The notes below the pieces were generated by a model. The model was not told the origin of the DNA. It did no database searches and saw only the letters and a list, made by a program, of their open reading frames with translations. Shown one piece after another: positions 8,777 through 18,377 of a stretch of 64,000 bases of DNA (position 1 is the first letter of the stretch; each line of letters opens with the position of its first letter). The DNA comes from Bacteroides acidifaciens. GTDB lineage: Bacteria; Bacteroidota; Bacteroidia; Bacteroidales; Bacteroidaceae. The DNA lies in NCBI RefSeq assembly GCF_903181435.1, contig NZ_CAEUHO010000004.1, positions 1,322,723-1,386,722 of the forward strand, written 5' to 3'. The position numbers were made by a program, and so were the translations under genes.

Positions 8777-9748
8777 ATGAAAAGGGCATTTTTTAAAGGA
8801 ATGATGTTGTTGCTCCTGCTTGGTGCGGGGGGAACATCGGTCTATTCGCAACAACAGCAACGCAAAGATACGTTAGTTGTCGCACGCGACGGGACAGGAG
8901 ATTATCGGATTATTCAGGAAGCAGTGGAAGCCGTCCGCGCTTTTATGGACTACACGGTGACTATTTATATCAAGAATGGCACGTACAAAGAAAAACTGGT
9001 GATTCCCTCTTGGGTGAAGAACGTGCAGTTGGTGGGCGAGAGTGCTGAAAAGACGATTATCACGTATGATGACCATGCCAATATCAACAAAATGGGAACA
9101 TTCCGCACCTATACTGTCAAGGTGGAAGGCAATGACATCACTTTCAAAGACCTGACGATTGAGAATAATGCGGCTCCTTTGGGGCAGGCAGTGGCCCTTC
9201 ACACCGAAGGCGACCGGCTAATGTTCGTCAATTGCCGTTTTCTCGGCAATCAGGATACTATCTATACAGGTTCGGAAGGAGCCCGTCTTTTATTTACCAA
9301 CTGCTATATAGAAGGTACTACCGACTTTATTTTCGGTCCTTCTACGGCACTTTTTGAATATTGTGAGCTGCATAGCAAACGTGATTCGTATATCACCGCC
9401 GCTTCGACTCCTCAAAATGAAGAGTTCGGCTATGTCTTCAAAAACTGTAAACTGACCGCTGCTCCGGGAGTGAAGAAGGTATATCTAGGTCGCCCTTGGC
9501 GTCCGTACGCCGCTACGGTGTTTATTAATTGTGAGTTTGGCGGCCATATCCTCCCCGAAGGATGGCATAACTGGAAGAATCCGGAGAATGAAAAGACAGC
9601 CCGTTATGCGGAATTTGGAAATACAGGCGAAGGTGCAGGTACATCGGGACGTGTGGCATGGGGGAAACAGCTCACAAAAAAGGAAGCATTGAGGTACACA
9701 CCGGAGAATATCTTTAAAGAAAGCAGTAACTGGTATCCTTATAAGTAG
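8777..9748 (+). CDS. CE8 pectin methylesterase, secreted
   Basis: Right-handed beta-helix esterase that removes methyl groups from homogalacturonan. Family motifs appear in order: GTYKEKL, GQAVALH, GNQDTIY (Asp160, expected acid/base), TTDFIFG (Asp183, expected nucleophile) and YLGRPWRPYA with the substrate-binding Arg. The length, 323 residues with a signal peptide ending near VYSQQ, is that of a single catalytic domain. It is coupled to GH105 upstream. A 22-bp-period inverted-repeat array starts 34 bases after its stop codon. Confidence 0.95.
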   Translation: MKRAFFKGMMLLLLLGAGGTSVYSQQQQRKDTLVVARDGTGDYRIIQEAVEAVRAFMDYTVTIYIKNGTYKEKLVIPSWVKNVQLVGESAEKTIITYDDHANINKMGTFRTYTVKVEGNDITFKDLTIENNAAPLGQAVALHTEGDRLMFVNCRFLGNQDTIYTGSEGARLLFTNCYIEGTTDFIFGPSTALFEYCELHSKRDSYITAASTPQNEEFGYVFKNCKLTAAPGVKKVYLGRPWRPYAATVFINCEFGGHILPEGWHNWKNPENEKTARYAEFGNTGEGAGTSGRVAWGKQLTKKEALRYTPENIFKESSNWYPYK

Positions 9749-9781
9749 AAACATTAGCGCTTCTGATAGGTTCTACGCTAC

Positions 9782-9972
9782 GAAATGTTTGTTTCCATTA
9801 CTTGAAACTTGAGTTTCTTCAGCGTGAAACTAAAGTTTCTATTGCTTGAAACTAGAGTTTCATCAGTAGGAAACTAAAGTTTCTGACGCTTGAAACTAAT
9901 AGTTTCAAAGCAGAAAACGAAGTGTTTCAAGCCTTGAAACACTTTGTTTCACGGCATTGAACACTTTGTTCC
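9782..9972. repeat. Array A: nine palindromic units of GAAACT/AGTTTC, 22-bp period
   Basis: Units start at 9782, 9804, 9826, 9848, 9870, 9892, 9913, 9936 and 9959. The first six are exactly 22 bases apart. Typical units are GAAACT-nn-AGTTTC (14 bp) separated by 8-base spacers of changing sequence (CATTACTT, TTCAGCGT, TATTGCTT, ATCAGTAG, TGACGCTT). The later units drift to GAAACA-CTT-TGTTTC and GAACA-CTT-TGTTC with 15-16 bp cores. It lies in the 449-base gap after the CE8 gene. Arms are conserved while centres and spacers are not. Confidence 0.93.
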
Positions 9973-10052
9973 AATAAGGATGAGCAAACTTGGATACGAG
10001 AGAAATGTAGCTTCCGGTAGCTTTTGGAAATAAAGAAATAAAGAAGGTTGGG

Positions 10053-10108
10053 AAGCGGTGATAGGTGATAGATTGGGTGATAGGTTGAAAAACAACCTAT
10101 CACCGCTT
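10053..10108 (+). promoter_or_regulatory. Two mutually exclusive hairpins before CE12-CE8
   Basis: GGTGATAGGTTG (10076-10087) pairs perfectly with CAACCTATCACC (10093-10104) around five As. The same right arm, read as ACCTATCACCGCTT (10095-10108), also pairs perfectly with AAGCGGTGATAGGT (10053-10066). A further GGTGATAGGT is at 10143-10152. The competing stems end 90 bases before the start codon at 10198. They could be an attenuator, a terminator for the GH105-CE8 message, or remnants of another palindrome array. No T run follows. Confidence 0.6.
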
Positions 10109-10197
10109 GAAATGCCGATGAATAGGGCGTTTGATGGATGTCGGTGATAGGTGAAAGATAAAAATGATTTTTTTATTATAGTGTATAGTATAAAGAA

Positions 10198-11937
10198 ATG
10201 AAAGAAAATAGAAGTAAATTAGTACTGTTGTTGGCAGTTGCCTTTGTTCTCTGCTCTGCATTTCGCGCGGACAAACCTGTCGTAACTATCTTTATGATAG
10301 GGGATTCGACTATGGCTAACAAGAAGTTGGACGGCGGAAATCCCGAACGTGGCTGGGGAATGGTACTTCCCGGATTTTTCTCCGAAGACATAAAGATAGA
10401 CAATCATGCCGCCAACGGACGCAGTTCCAAGAGTTTTATCTCCGAAGGGCGTTGGGCAAAAGTCATCTCCAAAGTGAAGAAAGGTGATTATGTCTTTCTC
10501 CAGTTCGGACATAATGATGAAAAAGCGGATTCTATCCGACACACCGAACCGGGAACTACTTTCGATGACAATCTCCGCCGTTATGTAAACGAAACCCGCG
10601 CGAAAGGTGGCATCCCCGTATTGTTCAATTCCATCGTCCGCCGTAACTTCGTCCAACCGCAAGATGCTTCCATCACTAAGGATATCCGCCGGACACCGGG
10701 GGAAAAAGAGCAACCCAAAGAAGGAACGGTCTTGTTCGATACGCATGGAGCTTATCTGGATTCTCCACGCAATGTAGCGAAAGAGCTCGGAGTCGTATTT
10801 ATTGATATGAACAAAATCACTCACGACTTGGTGCAAGAGCTTGGACCGGTAGAATCGAAAAAGCTTTTTATGTTTGTCGCCCCCAATCAGATTCCCGCTT
10901 TCCCGAAAGGTCGTGAAGATAATACTCACTTGAATACCTACGGAGCGCGAACCATCGCAGGCCTGGCTGTTGATGCCATCGGCAGGGAAATTCCCGAACT
11001 GGCAAAATATATCCGTCATTACGATTATGTGGTAGCCCAAGACGGTAGCGGTGATTTCTTTACCGTGCAGGAAGCAATCAATGCCGTCCCCGACTTCCGT
11101 AAAAATATCCGTAGCACGATTCTAGTTCGTAAAGGCACTTATAAAGAAAAGATTATCATCCCTGAAAGTAAGATTAACATCTCCTTGATAGGAGAGGATG
11201 GCGCAGTATTGACTAATGACGATTTCGCCAATAAGAAAAACGTATTCGGTGAAAATATGGGAACTTCCGGCTCATCCAGTTGTTATATCTATGCCCCGGA
11301 CTTCTACGCGGAAAATATCACATTCGAAAACTCATCCGGTCCCGTAGGGCAAGCTGTCGCCTGCTTTGTCTCTGCCGACCGTGCATTTTTCAAGAATTGC
11401 CGCTTCTTAGGCTTCCAGGATACCCTCTACACTTACGGCAAACAAAGCCGCCAATATTACGAAGACTGCTACATCGAAGGAACCGTTGATTTTATCTTCG
11501 GCTGGTCTACCGCTGTGTTCAATCGCTGCCATATTCACAGTAAGCGTGACGGCTATGTGACCGCCCCTTCTACCGACAAAGGAAAAAAATACGGTTATGT
11601 CTTTTACGACTGCAAGCTCACCGCAGAACCGGAAGCTACAAAAGTATATCTTTCCCGTCCTTGGCGTCCATATGCGCAAGCTGTATTTATCCGTTGTGAA
11701 CTGGGAAAACATATTCTTCCCGAAGGATGGAACAACTGGGGTAAAAAGGAAAACGAGAAAACTGCCTTTTATGCCGAATATGAGAGCTGTGGCGAGGGAG
11801 CCAATCCAAAAGTGCGTGCTGCTTTCTCCCGTCAGTTGAAGAACCTGAAGGGATATGAGATAAAAACAGTCCTGGCAGGAGGTGATGATTGGAATCCGGT
11901 AGAAGATGGAAATAAGTTGTTGGATGTAAAACGTTGA
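10198..11937 (+). CDS. Fused CE12 acetylesterase and CE8 methylesterase
   Basis: A two-enzyme protein. Residues about 25-270 are an SGNH-hydrolase domain of the rhamnogalacturonan acetylesterase type: GDST with Ser37, a Gly/Asn block at AANGRSSKSF, FGHNDE, and a catalytic HLNTYGA near residue 245. Residues about 278-575 are a CE8 pectin methylesterase: QAVACFV, GFQDTLY (Asp408), TVDFIFG (Asp431), YLSRPWRPYA. One polypeptide can therefore remove both acetyl and methyl esters from pectin fragments. A signal peptide is present (AVAFVLCSAFRA). It stands 260 bases before the HTCS gene's promoter. The CE8 half is closely similar to the single-domain enzyme at 8777. Confidence 0.93.
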   Translation: MKENRSKLVLLLAVAFVLCSAFRADKPVVTIFMIGDSTMANKKLDGGNPERGWGMVLPGFFSEDIKIDNHAANGRSSKSFISEGRWAKVISKVKKGDYVFLQFGHNDEKADSIRHTEPGTTFDDNLRRYVNETRAKGGIPVLFNSIVRRNFVQPQDASITKDIRRTPGEKEQPKEGTVLFDTHGAYLDSPRNVAKELGVVFIDMNKITHDLVQELGPVESKKLFMFVAPNQIPAFPKGREDNTHLNTYGARTIAGLAVDAIGREIPELAKYIRHYDYVVAQDGSGDFFTVQEAINAVPDFRKNIRSTILVRKGTYKEKIIIPESKINISLIGEDGAVLTNDDFANKKNVFGENMGTSGSSSCYIYAPDFYAENITFENSSGPVGQAVACFVSADRAFFKNCRFLGFQDTLYTYGKQSRQYYEDCYIEGTVDFIFGWSTAVFNRCHIHSKRDGYVTAPSTDKGKKYGYVFYDCKLTAEPEATKVYLSRPWRPYAQAVFIRCELGKHILPEGWNNWGKKENEKTAFYAEYESCGEGANPKVRAAFSRQLKNLKGYEIKTVLAGGDDWNPVEDGNKLLDVKR

Positions 11938-12268
11938 TTGTACCCGAAAGGATATTATTTTCTATTAGAGATATTAATATCCAAGGGTTGAGTTTTTCCA
12001 CCATTATTAGCTATTATTCTTTTTGAATGTTTTAGTCTCGTTTTCTCTCATGGCTTGGATTTTCTGTTTTAAGGTCGTATCTTTTGTTTTGGTATCCACT
12101 GGATTTTAATATGAAATTCGGTGGATGCTTATAGGTAAAAGAACGATGTCTCCATTTAAAAGAATCTCCTGATTCTGTTAAATAGCTGGTAAGGATTGTG
12201 TTAAACTACTGTTATTTTCTTATATTTGTTCCTTTGTTATAGCACCATTAATTATTAAGGACATAATA
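11938..12268 (+). other. Intergenic gap before HTCS
   Basis: No reading frame of note. It contains an inverted repeat ATCCAC (12094-12099) / GTGGAT (12121-12126) with partly paired ATTT/AAAT inside, and the HTCS promoter listed separately. The rest is AT-rich with nothing recognised. Confidence 0.6.
12221..12228 (+). promoter_or_regulatory. -7 element of HTCS gene
   Basis: TATATTTG fits TAnnTTTG exactly and lies 41 bases before the start codon at 12269. The upstream TTGTGTT near 12196-12202 is a weak -33 candidate. Confidence 0.65.
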
Positions 12269-15200
12269 ATGATAAAAAAAATCTTATATCTAGCTATTTC
12301 GAGTTTACTAGTCTGGACAGCGGTACAGGCGCAGACAAACAGCTTTTTCACCCATTATTCTACAGAAGACGGATTATCACAAAATACGGTGATGAACATC
12401 TTGCAGGACCATAAAGATAATCTCTGGTTTGCTACCTGGGACGGAATCAACCGTTTCAACGGATACACATTTAAGACGTACAAGGCACGTCAGGGAAATT
12501 ATATCAGCCTGACAAACAACCGGGTGGACCGCCTGTATGAAGATTGTTATGGTTTTATTTGGCTATTAACCTATGATAACCGTGTCCATCGTTTTGACCC
12601 GAAGACCGAGACTTTCGAACAGGTTCCGGCTGCCGATGAAGAGGGGAGTACCTATTATGTGGGAGCTATCAAAGTATTGTCGAATGGTATCGTTTGGTTA
12701 TTGACCGAGAGTGACGGTGCTATCCGTGTCAGCACGAATCCCGAAAAAGGGCATCAACTGGATATTGATATATACTCCCGGAAGTCGGGCTTGTTTCCCG
12801 CCACTCACGTATATCAGGTCTATGAGGATAAGGCAGGCAATGACTGGCTGCTGACCGATAACGGACTGGGCATGATACCCTCCGGTGAGAAAACACCGGT
12901 TTCTTATTTTGTCGATACCAAAGGAAAGTCCGGCGGGATGAACCAGGCTTTTTATGCGGTTCAGGAGCGTGACGAGGATATTTGTTTTGCTTCGGACAAA
13001 GGAAGAGTCTGGCGTTATCAGAAAAGTAACGGTGAGTTTCATTTGCTCGAGATTCCTACCAAAGCCAATATTACCGCTATCTATGCCGAACAGGAAAAGG
13101 CAGTCATGGCGACAGATACAGACGGGTTCTTCACCTATGACATGAAAACCGGAGAGAGTGTGCACTACTCCCATGTGACTTGCAAAGACTTACCCGATAA
13201 ACCGATTCTTTCCATGTATGTGGACCGTGCTTCGGAGATTTGGTTCGAACAGGAAGAACTCGGTGTGGTGGTTCATTTCAACCTTGCCACCGGAGTGGTG
13301 AAGCGGGAACAGATGAAAGTGGAATATAGCAATGCCGACCGTTCCCGTCCTGCTTTTCACATCCACGAAGATGTGAACGGATATTTGTGGGTGCATCCGT
13401 ATGGCGGCGGTTTCTCTTATTTCGACCGCGAACGGAACTGCCTCGTTCCTTTTTATGATGATTTGGACAGTCATAACTGGCGTTTCTCTAATAAGATTCA
13501 TATTGCTTTCTCGGACAAACAGGGTAATCTGTGGCTTTGTACCCATTCGAAGGGATTGGAAAAGGTCACTTTCCGCAATGTCCCTTTCTCCATGCTGACC
13601 CCGGTTCCTCACGAATATGAATCGTTAAGCAATGAGACGCGGGCTATCTGTGAAGATAAGCTGGGTAATCTGTGGGTAGGGCTGAAAGATGGAATCGTGC
13701 GTATTTATGATTCCAACCGTCAGTATAAAGGTTATTTGACGGAGAGCGGAACGATTGCTCTTTCCGGTGCTCCGATGCAGGGGACTGCTTACTTTATTAT
13801 GCAGGATTCAAACGGCGTAATGTGGATTGCTACGAAAGGTAACGGACTGGTTTCCGCACGTCAGACTTCACAGACCGGTATGTCGTATCGGCTGACACGC
13901 TACCAGCACAATAAGGATGATATGTATAGCCTGAGCGACAATAATGTATATTGTGTGTACGAAGACCATCACGGACGCATCTGGGCGGCTACCTTTGGCG
14001 GCGGTATCAATTACATTACTCAAAATCAGGAAGGGGAGACGCTCTTCATCAATCACCGCAATAATCTGAAAGGGTATCCCATTGACTTGTGCTATCGAAC
14101 CCGCTTTATCACTTCCGATAACAACGGGCGTATATGGGTGGGTACGACAACAGGGGCTATCGCGTTCGACGGGAATTTCAAGAAGCCGGAAGATATACAG
14201 TTTCATCATTTCTCGCGTGTACCTAATGATACGAACAGCTTGAGCAACAACGATGTGCACTGGATTATCCCGACTAAAAAGAAAGAACTTTACCTGGCTA
14301 CTTTCGGCGGCGGACTGAATAAACTGTTGTCTATCGACAAAGACGGTCACGGAGAGTTTAAGTCTTACTCGGTGCTCGACGGGCTTTCTTCGGATGTGTT
14401 GCTCTCCATTCGCGAAGACCATAAGCAGAATCTTTGGATTAGCACGGAGAACGGCATCTGTAAGTTCATCCCTTCCGAAGAGCGTTTTGAAAATTACGAC
14501 GAACGGAGTATCAGCTTCCGGGTTCGTTTCAGTGAGGCGGCTTCGGTATTGACTTCCAAAGGGAATGTGATGTTCGGCACCAGTAACGGGGTATTTATGT
14601 TCAATCCGGACTCGATACGGAAAAGCAGTTATGTGCCGCCGATTGTTTTCGGCAAATTGATGGTGAATAATGAGGACGTCACTCCGGGAAAAGCATCTAT
14701 ACTGAAAGTAGATTTGGATGAAACGGAAAAACTGGTGCTTTCGCATGACGAGAATATTTTCTCTCTTCAGTATGCGGCACTTGATTACACGAATCCGCAG
14801 AATATACAATATGCCTATATTCTCGATGGATTTGAGAAGCAGTGGACGTTTGCGGATAAACAGCGGAGTGTGACTTATACCAATCTACCGAAGGGCGAGT
14901 ATGTATTCCGTGTCCGGTCTACCAATAGCGACGGGGCGTGGGTGGAGAACGAGCGTACGCTGGATATTGTTATTCTTCCCTCTTTCTGGGAGACTCCGGT
15001 GGCGTATGTGCTCTATGTATTGTTTATACTGATTATTATTCTTGTGGCTGTTTATATCCTGTTCACAATTTACCGGCTTAAACATGAAGTATCCATCGAA
15101 CAGCAGATTTCGGATATAAAGCTGCGTTTCTTTACCAATATTTCCCATGAGCTCCGTACACCGCTTACGCTGATAGCGGGTCCCGTGGAGCAAGTGTTGA

Positions 15201-16771
15201 AGAATGATAAGTTGCCGGAGGATGCCCGTGAGCAGTTGGTGGTGGTAGAACGGAATACCAACCGTATGCTTCGTCTTGTCAACCAGATTCTGGACTTCCG
15301 TAAGATTCAGAACAAGAAGATGAAGATGCAGGTGCAGCGTGTGGATGTCGTTCCGTTTGTACGCAAGGTGATGGATAACTTCGAAGCCGTTGCCGAGGAA
15401 CACCGGATTGATTTCCTGCTCGAGACGGAGAAGCAGCATTTGTATCTTTGGGTAGATGTGGATAAGTTGGAAAAGATTGTGTTTAACCTGCTTTCCAATG
15501 CTTTCAAGTACACACCGAACGGGAAAATGATTACAATTTTTATCCGCGAAGATGAGAATACTGTTTCTATCGGTGTGCAGGACCAGGGTATCGGTATTGC
15601 CGAGAATAAGAAGAAATCGCTGTTTGTCCGTTTTGAGAATCTGGTGGACAAGAATCTTTTCAACCAGGCGAGTACGGGTATCGGGCTTTCATTGGTGAAG
15701 GAGCTTGTGGAGATGCACAAGGCAACTATTTCTGTCGATAGCCATTTGGGAGAAGGAAGTTGCTTCAAGGTTGATTTCCTGAAAGGAAAAGGGCATTATG
15801 ATGAGGAAGTCGAATTTATCCTTGATGATGCGGAAGCTCCCGTAAGAATGGGGCAGGTGGTGGATATTGCCAATGCGTCGCTCCAGTCTGAAACTTTGGC
15901 GGCTAATTCCAAAGAGATGATGTTGCTGGTTGAAGATAATCAGGAATTGCGTGAGTTCCTGCGTAGTATATTTACTCCGATGTACAGGGTGGTGGAAGCT
16001 GCCGATGGTATGGAAGGTTGGAGCAAGGCGTTGAAATATCTGCCGGATATTATTATCAGTGACGTGATGATGCCCGAAAAAGACGGTATTGAGATGACCC
16101 GGGAACTGCGTGCGGATATGACGACCAGCCATATACCTATTATCCTGCTTACCGCCAAGACTACTATCGAAAGTAAATTGGAAGGGCTGGAGTACGGTGC
16201 GGATGATTATATAACGAAGCCTTTCAGCGCTACGTATCTGCAAGCCCGTGTGGAAAACCTGCTGATGCAGCGCAAGAAGCTGCAGAGTTTCTACCGCGAT
16301 AGCCTGATGCATATCAACATGTCTGCTGTCCCCGAAAATTTGCCTGTACCGGCAGAGGTTGTATCAGAGGAAGCAAACGAGGTTGAATCGGGGCAGGGAG
16401 CGCAGCCTCAACCTCAACCTACTGTTCCCGATATGTCTCCCAACGACCGTAAGTTTATGGATAAACTGGTGGAACTGATGGAGCAGAATATGGATAATGG
16501 CGACTTGGTAGTAGATGATTTGGTACGCGAACTGGCTGTCAGCCGTTCGGTATTCTTTAAGAAACTGAAAACGCTTACCGGGCTGGCGCCTATCGAGTTT
16601 ATCAAGGAAATCCGTATTAAGCGTGCCACCCAACTGATTGAAACCGGAGAGTTTAATATGACTCAAATTTCGTATATGGTCGGTATTAATGACCCGCGTT
16701 ATTTCAGCAAATGCTTCAAGGCGCAGGTGGGGATGACGCCGACAGAGTATAAGGAGAAGGTAGGCAGGTAG
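12269..16771 (+). CDS. Hybrid two-component system regulator (HTCS)
   Basis: A single 1500-residue sensor and transcription factor. In order: signal peptide (1 to about 22), a long periplasmic sensor of repeated propeller blades (repeats of the form L-W-x-(A/G)-T/L-x-x-G with D/N turns), a Y_Y_Y domain near 820-900, one membrane segment (about 908-934), a histidine kinase (phosphoacceptor His960 in SHELRTPL; N box NLLSNAFKYTPNG; GIGIAE), a receiver domain (about 1215-1335, phosphoacceptor Asp1265 in SDVMMP) and a C-terminal AraC-type HTH after a QPQPQP linker. Such proteins bind an oligosaccharide in the periplasm and activate their PUL. The neighbours are all pectin genes, so the cue should be a homogalacturonan fragment. 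All key residues are intact. Confidence 0.97.
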   Translation: MIKKILYLAISSLLVWTAVQAQTNSFFTHYSTEDGLSQNTVMNILQDHKDNLWFATWDGINRFNGYTFKTYKARQGNYISLTNNRVDRLYEDCYGFIWLLTYDNRVHRFDPKTETFEQVPAADEEGSTYYVGAIKVLSNGIVWLLTESDGAIRVSTNPEKGHQLDIDIYSRKSGLFPATHVYQVYEDKAGNDWLLTDNGLGMIPSGEKTPVSYFVDTKGKSGGMNQAFYAVQERDEDICFASDKGRVWRYQKSNGEFHLLEIPTKANITAIYAEQEKAVMATDTDGFFTYDMKTGESVHYSHVTCKDLPDKPILSMYVDRASEIWFEQEELGVVVHFNLATGVVKREQMKVEYSNADRSRPAFHIHEDVNGYLWVHPYGGGFSYFDRERNCLVPFYDDLDSHNWRFSNKIHIAFSDKQGNLWLCTHSKGLEKVTFRNVPFSMLTPVPHEYESLSNETRAICEDKLGNLWVGLKDGIVRIYDSNRQYKGYLTESGTIALSGAPMQGTAYFIMQDSNGVMWIATKGNGLVSARQTSQTGMSYRLTRYQHNKDDMYSLSDNNVYCVYEDHHGRIWAATFGGGINYITQNQEGETLFINHRNNLKGYPIDLCYRTRFITSDNNGRIWVGTTTGAIAFDGNFKKPEDIQFHHFSRVPNDTNSLSNNDVHWIIPTKKKELYLATFGGGLNKLLSIDKDGHGEFKSYSVLDGLSSDVLLSIREDHKQNLWISTENGICKFIPSEERFENYDERSISFRVRFSEAASVLTSKGNVMFGTSNGVFMFNPDSIRKSSYVPPIVFGKLMVNNEDVTPGKASILKVDLDETEKLVLSHDENIFSLQYAALDYTNPQNIQYAYILDGFEKQWTFADKQRSVTYTNLPKGEYVFRVRSTNSDGAWVENERTLDIVILPSFWETPVAYVLYVLFILIIILVAVYILFTIYRLKHEVSIEQQISDIKLRFFTNISHELRTPLTLIAGPVEQVLKNDKLPEDAREQLVVVERNTNRMLRLVNQILDFRKIQNKKMKMQVQRVDVVPFVRKVMDNFEAVAEEHRIDFLLETEKQHLYLWVDVDKLEKIVFNLLSNAFKYTPNGKMITIFIREDENTVSIGVQDQGIGIAENKKKSLFVRFENLVDKNLFNQASTGIGLSLVKELVEMHKATISVDSHLGEGSCFKVDFLKGKGHYDEEVEFILDDAEAPVRMGQVVDIANASLQSETLAANSKEMMLLVEDNQELREFLRSIFTPMYRVVEAADGMEGWSKALKYLPDIIISDVMMPEKDGIEMTRELRADMTTSHIPIILLTAKTTIESKLEGLEYGADDYITKPFSATYLQARVENLLMQRKKLQSFYRDSLMHINMSAVPENLPVPAEVVSEEANEVESGQGAQPQPQPTVPDMSPNDRKFMDKLVELMEQNMDNGDLVVDDLVRELAVSRSVFFKKLKTLTGLAPIEFIKEIRIKRATQLIETGEFNMTQISYMVGINDPRYFSKCFKAQVGMTPTEYKEKVGR

Positions 16772-16797
16772 GAAGTAATAATTGTGACATAATAAAA

Positions 16798-16833
16798 AAA
16801 GAGGAATTAACTTTGTTGAAAGTCTTCCTCTTT
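16798..16833. terminator. Bidirectional terminator between HTCS and PL1
   Basis: AAAGAGGAA (16798-16806) pairs with TTCCTCTTT (16825-16833). Inside, ACTTT-GTTG-AAAGT forms a second stem. A-rich flank on one side and T on the other suit the two converging genes. Confidence 0.75.
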
Positions 16834-16847
16834 AATAATTATCTATT

Positions 16848-18356
16848 CTATTTTTTAGGGAACAGGTGATTGACCAGGCTGTTCATATATACTTCAAGAT
16901 TCGTATATTCCGAGCTTAAAGTATATTTGGCTCCGTCTGAAGGGTCATTAGGGTTCAGATTGTGCTTCTTTTCCCATTCGTCAGGAATACCGTCTCCGTC
17001 TGTGTCTGGCAAAACCGTCCCGGATTTGTATTCGGGCCATCCGCCTACATCGGACGGCTGGTCAATCATTCCGTTCGTACTTCCGTGAGAACCTTCGTAG
17101 GTATAAGTTCCTTTTTCGGTTTCTTCTACGATACGTTGGTCTACGGCATCACGGCGATAGGAAGCGCCTGCAAATTGGAGAACGTCCTTATAGGCTTTCT
17201 TTGCCGGTTGTAGGGAAGTATGTTCCGCTATATCAAATGCTTTCTTAGACAACATCTCTTTCTCGGTTGCGAAGTCTTTTTTGATAACTAAGCCGTAGGT
17301 ATTGTCCATATTCACTTTATAAAGAGCTTCTTTCTGTTTGTCTGTCAACTTAGAACAAGTAGGGTCCATATAGTTTCCTTTGAAGTGGAATACTCCGTGA
17401 ACGCCTGCGGCATTCTTGTTTTTGCCGTCATCGGCATAAGCTGTGAATAGGCGTTTGAAAGAACCTTTCGTTGCGCTGAAAGGGCCGGGCTTGTAGTAGT
17501 TATTGATGAAGTTGTAAGAACCGCCTTCGCCGGCATAAGCGCCGTCGCTACCGTAATTGTAAATCACGTTATTGAATAGCTCTACCTTTTCATCTTCCGG
17601 TCTGCCTGTATAACGGCTTCCGCAAAGGCGGGGAGTGCGGTTGGTGTGATGGGCGAGCAGATTGTGGTGGAAAGTGGCAGGTTGTCCGCCCCAAATGCCG
17701 CCATAGCCGTGTGCTCCTTTCTCATGGATAGAGTTGGCAAGGCTTTCGCTGATAATGCACCATTGAAGGGTAAAGTTGCGGTTGTCGTAGAAAGTGGCAC
17801 ATTCATCCGTACACCAGCTCATGGAGCAATGGTCGATGATTATGTTTTGGTGAGCTTTCGTGCCGTTTATGGCATCATCACCTTTCTGTTTGATGTCGAC
17901 TCCCATACGCGAGCGGATGAAGCGGACAATCACGTTGTCCGCCTGGATAGAGAATGTATAGTTCTTCAGACAGATGCCATCTCCGGGAGCAGTTTGTCCG
18001 GCAATGGTGACATCTCCGTTATTGACCCTTAGCGGTTTTTGAAGTTCAATGATTCCGCTAATGGCAAAGACAATGGTACGGGGGCCTTTCTTACCGATAG
18101 CCCAGCGGAAGGTTCCTTCGGAGCCGTCGTCAGCCAATGAGGTGATTGTGTAGACTGCACCGCCGGCGCCGCCTGTTGTGTACTTTCCGGCACCGTCGGC
18201 ACCGGGGAAAGCTACGACTTTGCTACGGTCGGGAGCAGGATATTCATTCAATCTTTTTTCATCTGAAATAGCTGCTTGCATGGCGTGCCCCAACAAAGGA
18301 AAAGCTAGTACAAAGCTACAGAACGCGATTATATTCTTTTTCATTCTTATTTTCAT
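16848..18356 (-). CDS. PL1 pectate lyase, SPI-secreted
   Basis: Cleaves de-esterified homogalacturonan by beta-elimination to give unsaturated oligogalacturonides. It has the Bacteroides PL1 hallmarks: [18 protein letters not shown] near residue 50, VTIAGQTAPGDGICL, NVIVRF, DHCSMSW followed by DEC, and a run of GGIWGG and NNVIYNYG segments of the beta-helix. Near the C-terminus is a calcium-binding thrombospondin-3-like repeat ([12 protein letters not shown]). The signal peptide has no lipobox Cys, unlike the other two lyases in the operon, so a periplasmic or soluble location is likely. An ATG at residue 5 (18344) is an alternative start. It is last in the susC operon. Confidence 0.93.
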   Translation of the reverse strand: MKIRMKKNIIAFCSFVLAFPLLGHAMQAAISDEKRLNEYPAPDRSKVVAFPGADGAGKYTTGGAGGAVYTITSLADDGSEGTFRWAIGKKGPRTIVFAISGIIELQKPLRVNNGDVTIAGQTAPGDGICLKNYTFSIQADNVIVRFIRSRMGVDIKQKGDDAINGTKAHQNIIIDHCSMSWCTDECATFYDNRNFTLQWCIISESLANSIHEKGAHGYGGIWGGQPATFHHNLLAHHTNRTPRLCGSRYTGRPEDEKVELFNNVIYNYGSDGAYAGEGGSYNFINNYYKPGPFSATKGSFKRLFTAYADDGKNKNAAGVHGVFHFKGNYMDPTCSKLTDKQKEALYKVNMDNTYGLVIKKDFATEKEMLSKKAFDIAEHTSLQPAKKAYKDVLQFAGASYRRDAVDQRIVEETEKGTYTYEGSHGSTNGMIDQPSDVGGWPEYKSGTVLPDTDGDGIPDEWEKKHNLNPNDPSDGAKYTLSSEYTNLEVYMNSLVNHLFPKK

Positions 18357-18377
18357 TTGGGTTCGAATATACTAAAA

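Noticed and set aside
9782..9972. CRISPR-like look of array A (conserved units, variable 8-base spacers)
   Set aside because: Units of 14 bp and spacers of 8 bp are far below CRISPR sizes, the units themselves drift, and no cas genes are present.
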